Shown here piece after piece: positions 58,501 through 64,000 of a stretch of 64,000 nt of DNA (the first letter of the stretch is position 1; every line of letters starts with the position of its first letter). Under the pieces are notes generated by a model. That model saw only the letters and a program-made list of their open reading frames with translations. It did no database searches and was not told the origin of the DNA. The position numbers were made by a program, and so were the translations under genes. The stretch lies in NCBI RefSeq assembly GCF_901709675.1, contig NC_051087.1:6219001-6283000 (forward strand), read 5' to 3'. The DNA is from Syngnathus acus. Lineage: Eukaryota > Chordata > Actinopteri > Syngnathiformes > Syngnathidae.

Positions 58501-59279
58501 GAGTCTAGGCTCCAGTTGGAAGGGGCCTCCAGGGGGCCCTCCTGTGGTGGTGCACTGCAGTGCGGGCATCGGGCGGACAGGTAAATTCAAATATGATGCG
58601 CAAGGAGAAAATGATTGTCTAGTGGTTTTACCAATGGGAGTTGTTTGAACAAATTTGAAGCATTCTGGTTTTACTAAATATATATAGCGATATGTTCAGT
58701 ATATAAAAGTTAAACATGGTTACAAGAAAACCTGGAAAATGACTGGCCAATTTTCCAGTCATGGAAAATGGGGTGAGGGGGGTCGATATATTTGCAAACA
58801 TTTTAATTTAAGTAAACATCATCAGTCTGCTTTTATGGCTGACTGAAACAATCGGCGAATAATTACTGCTGATGGTCTGAATTTTAAGTGGGATTTTAAG
58901 TTAAACAATGGCTCTAAAATATATAAAATAATAATTCCAATATTGATTAACTAATAGAGTGTCTCCTTTGTCTTTAGTGTGTCTGGCCAACTGGCATCCA
59001 GCTCCCTTTTTCTATTCCTAATATTGATTTCCTCTTTATCCCGTCCTGGCTTTAGGCACCTTCTGCACACTGGACATCTGCCTGTCCCAGCTGGAGGACA
59101 TTGGCACAGTAGACGTCCACCAGACTGTGCGACGCATGCGTACGCAGAGGGCTTTCAGCATCCAGACCTGGGACCAGTACTACTTCTGCTACACCGCCAT
59201 CATCGAATACGCTATGCGCCGCGGCAAGCTGAGCCCGGTGCAGTGGTCCGACTCGGACATAGAGACCGACAGCGAGTGA
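52588..59279 (+). CDS. ptpn9: PTPN9-like Sec14-domain tyrosine phosphatase, long-linker form
   Basis: PTPN9 (MEG2) binds phosphoinositides through a CRAL-TRIO domain and acts on secretory vesicles. Thirteen coding exons: 52588-52620, 54504-54647, 54767-54856, 54973-55097, 55199-55304, 55771-55881, 55949-56841, 57394-57490, 57574-57643, 57744-57822, 57917-58067, 58373-58580 and 59056-59279. Total 776 aa against 593 in human. N-terminal CRAL-TRIO-N ([19 protein letters not shown]), then the lipid-binding domain to about residue 240 ([20 protein letters not shown]). A linker of about 220 residues (245-465) follows, with an EEGEEEEG acidic run and a proline-rich PPLPQKSLP; the human linker is about 40. 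Next are HELVDHVK and the PTP domain: [19 protein letters not shown] (Asp650), [10 protein letters not shown] with catalytic Cys695, and [10 protein letters not shown]. The exon-12 acceptor (GTAAAG) is weak but needed for frame. Confidence 0.9.
52621..54503 (+). other. ptpn9 intron 1
   Basis: About 1.9 kb between the 11-codon first exon and exon 2. It is partly AT-rich. Open frames here lack family features, and I see no further exon. Confidence 0.55.
57180..57316 (+). repeat. Decayed teleost interspersed repeat tail
   Basis: It reads CAGCTGGGATAAGTTCCAAC ... CCCTTGTGACCCTGAACAG ... GCGGTATAGAAC ... GGACGGATGGATGG. This is the same repeat family as at 7091 and 24569, here in ptpn9 intron 7. 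Confidence 0.65.
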
Positions 59280-61640
59280 ACGACGCAAAGGGGCAGGAAG
59301 TCGACCGAAGCCGATGTCAGCTGGGACTAGAAAGATGGGGGCGACGTCTCCACTGCCGTGACAGAGAGAGGTGGAGGTCTTTGTTTGGCTCTTGATGTAA
59401 TGACGCTCCAATCCGTGTTGGTCCCTCGTGTGAACAGACACGCAGGGAGACCTGAAGCGCTTTCCAGGAAAACGTGTGGAGTGTCCTGCCAATTTCTGAG
59501 CAAATGGCAGGGGAACTCTGCCTGCCCTGCACTTGTCCTCTTGACAAGAACCTTGTAGCATTTTTCTATTGACTTGCACATGAGGCATGGCAAACTTGAA
59601 CCCACCCAAACCTTTACATCCTTTTCGCCCTCAAACCGATCTGCCATTGTCTTTTTCACAGGGGATGCTTTTGAGTGACATAACTGTGTGAGCCATTACA
59701 GAATTTTATTTGTTTTTAGTTTTTGTTTTGTTTTGTCCTATGATGTTTTATGGTGCATTTTCTACATGTTTCATATTGTGTGCATATGTAGACTAACTTT
59801 CCAAAGCCAAAGTCATCACCCCAAATGCTCGGATGTATTCCTTACAAAGATATTAACGACTGAAAGCATGTATATTCTTGTAACATACAGCTACATGTAT
59901 ACATCGTTGTGCATAACCTCTTGAAAAAGTGCAAAAACGCCGCTTTTTGACAAAATGGTTTTAAAGCTGGAGAGTTATATAGTTAGCCAGGCAAAAAAAA
60001 AAAAAAAACGAATTGTACTTAAAATGATGTCATGGCAAGTCTGACATTTTTACTCTTCTTGAATTAGACTATTTTAAAAACAATTGACTTAAAACTCCAC
60101 TTTGAACTGATTCATCTTCCCTTATTCTGTAACCCTTTCCAGTATCACTCCTTCCTCTTGAGACATATTCTGCCTCAGGTATTGGTGCCTTCAGGTTGTT
60201 CTTTTTGTTTAATGTCACAGTGCAGCAGATAAAGGAATAATGACAGCCAAGCTTGTGCACTTGCATAGGTCCACGACACACTTTTTTTTGCCTTTAGTGC
60301 TGCCACTTAGGAATAATATGAAAGACACGAGTGGACAAAGTTCTGGTTCATCTTATCATTTAACCTCAGGGGCAATTTTGTTGTTGTTTTGGTTTCTTTT
60401 AAGATCCATTACTATGTTTTGCATCTAAATTATCATACAAACTATATCTGTATTTTGTATTTTCACTGTATTTTATTCTGCTATATTTGTCTTTGTAAAA
60501 AAAAAAAAAATTACAGGTTCAAAATCATTGAATGTTGGTTGCTATGACACCACAACGGAATCATGCGATAAGCCGAACAAATCAGATGGGATTTGAACTA
60601 TATATATTTTTGTTGTTGTTTAATAATGGTGTGTATTGGAAAAGACCCTACCATGGTATTTTCAAAACTGACTGCGATTGTTCAATTTCTTTTGGGCGTA
60701 TATTTTTAGAAGGAGGGTTGCTTGACAATATATTAAAGCGGTAATGGAACAAAAAGATGAGATACTGCTGTGTGTTTGGAACTTGATTGATTTGTTAGCA
60801 TGAACACAAGAGTCGTGAATGTTTTAAGGGGTTGCTCGTTCATTCATGTTGATGTATTCTGACCCCTCAATGCCAAAGGTCAAGGCTCACCTTTTAACAT
60901 ATCCTCAGCACGGACCACGCAACGCAGTCCATATCCACACGCAGAGTCTCAGGAGCACATCGAATGACAAATGTCATTCTAGAGCTAGAAAGTGCAAGTG
61001 TGTGTCTGGGTTCTCCATGTTTTTAGATTGTCATACGAGGTGTGCATGAATACAAGATCATGTGTCATCCTTGTTTTACTGTTCCCGTGTAAATCTTGTG
61101 ATTGAATGTTAGCCTTCTTACACCCTACGTCTGACTGGCCCATTAAAGCAATCTTATCACGATCTGGAAACTCTACAAAGCATGTGATCTCTTACTGACC
61201 GGGTAAAATAAAAAAAGGATTCATCTACTGTGGAAATTTGATTTGCACTGGAAAAGGTTATTGTTCTATAAATTAATTAATTAATTAATTAAACAAAAAA
61301 ATATATATATATTATAAAATTGTCTCTATAGTCTTAGATTTTGCCTACATTTAATTTCCTAGACATCGAGAACTTGATGATAGATCTTTATTATGCATAA
61401 ATAAAGAAGTTCAAAAAGTGGTTAGTCAAGGAATATGAAAAGAATGCTGGTTTTCCCATATATACAAAATGAAAACATGTTTGGTAATTTTGGACAAAAA
61501 CCTTTGTGAATTCATAAAATTGAATGATTAATTCTACATTTCAAACGAGCTCATAATTGTGGCGACAGTAGCAAATTTGGCCACTTGGAGGCAGTCGGGA
61601 GCCAAAGCGGAAGCAGGAAGTTGACGTTTAATGTGCGAAA
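59280..61640. other. ptpn9 3' UTR and spacer to melk
   Basis: No coding signal. ATTAAA near 61143 is one candidate distal ptpn9 poly(A) signal; none is decisive. The stretch contains poly-A runs (59994-60008, 60497-60510) and a (TTAA)n tract at about 61272-61291. Confidence 0.4.
61272..61291. repeat. (TTAA)n microsatellite
   Basis: Five tandem AATT/TTAA units in the spacer between ptpn9 and melk. Confidence 0.85.
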
Positions 61641-62007
61641 TTCAAATTGCGCTGACAAAACATTCGTATGTGGCACTCACTTTTCTGCACGTCGATAGTT
61701 TGTTGACGGATTGACCGTTCTTATTTGACGCAACGCCACACATTCTGGTGACCGAGAAAAACATCATCGGTACAAACGTGGGCTTTTTCCTAACGTAAGT
61801 TACATTGCTTTTGTTAGTGGTAACCGTGTTGAGTGTAGTTGGACACATTGGCGAGTAATGAAGCGGTCGTGTAACTTGATCGACCCGTTATTTATTATGT
61901 CAGGCATTTCAGATTTTCCGTTGGCATTTAATTGGTGTTCTTGGCTGGTTCGGCCGATATTGTGTTCGGCAGGCGGCTGGTGGATCGTGCAGCCAAAAGA
62001 GGCAGGA
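61641..62007 (+). promoter_or_regulatory. melk promoter and 5' UTR, with candidate 5' UTR intron
   Basis: A strong donor (AAC|GTAAGT) at 61795 and an acceptor (TTCGGCAG) ending at 61972 suggest an untranslated first exon. TTCAAA at 61641-61646 is the reverse complement of the cell-cycle CHR element TTTGAA, with a GCGAAA motif just before it. Single short motifs of this kind may be chance. Confidence 0.35.
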
Positions 62008-63993
<1,986 letters not shown>

Positions 63994-64000
63994 TAACTGA

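Overview
The window is nuclear genomic DNA from a ray-finned fish, most likely a teleost. It carries vertebrate single-copy genes broken into many short exons with GT-AG introns often of only 80-300 bases. It also has an IL-8-type chemokine with a fish-like ELH motif, AT-rich intergenic DNA, microsatellites, small non-autonomous DNA transposons and decayed repeats ending in GGATGGATG. I saw no prokaryotic, viral or CRISPR structure. I rebuilt gene models by hand from splice sites, reading phase and remembered vertebrate homologues. Every complete model closes in frame across all its introns, which is the main support for the exon ends.

Layout, left to right. 1-3.7 kb, minus: first two coding exons of a CaMKII gene (camk2d-like), continuing off the left edge. 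5.2-6.0 kb, minus: a complete CXCL8/IL-8-like chemokine with a compact TATA / AP-1 / C-EBP / kB-like promoter. 6.2-13.1 kb: no gene, but repeats, including an AT-rich foldback element at 12.2-12.7 kb. 13.4-17.8 kb, plus: fbxo10. 19.1-22.5 kb, minus: polr1e. 24.2-27.2 kb, plus: zbtb5. 29.0-31.1 kb, minus: grhpr. 32.3-39.3 kb, plus: uba6 (31 coding exons). 40.4-51.5 kb, minus: polq (35 coding exons). 52.6-59.3 kb, plus: ptpn9-like. 62.0 kb to the right edge, plus: 5' part of melk.

The genes are not an operon and share no single pathway. They alternate in direction, giving head-to-head pairs (polr1e/zbtb5, grhpr/uba6, polq/ptpn9) and tail-to-tail pairs (fbxo10/polr1e, zbtb5/grhpr, uba6/polq). 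fbxo10, polr1e, zbtb5, grhpr and melk correspond to a human 9p13 neighbourhood. cxcl8 and uba6 are on human 4q13, polq on 3q13 and ptpn9 on 15q24, so the block is a fish-specific mix of ancestral segments.

I found no new multigene system. The points most worth checking are: a hAT-like element with a perfect 8-bp target duplication ending 25 bp before the ptpn9 start codon; a roughly 180-residue linker expansion in that PTPN9; an 87-base, stop-free, frame-preserving intron in polq; a presequence-like N-terminus on GRHPR; interlocked poly(A) signals between uba6 and polq; and two GC-AG introns.
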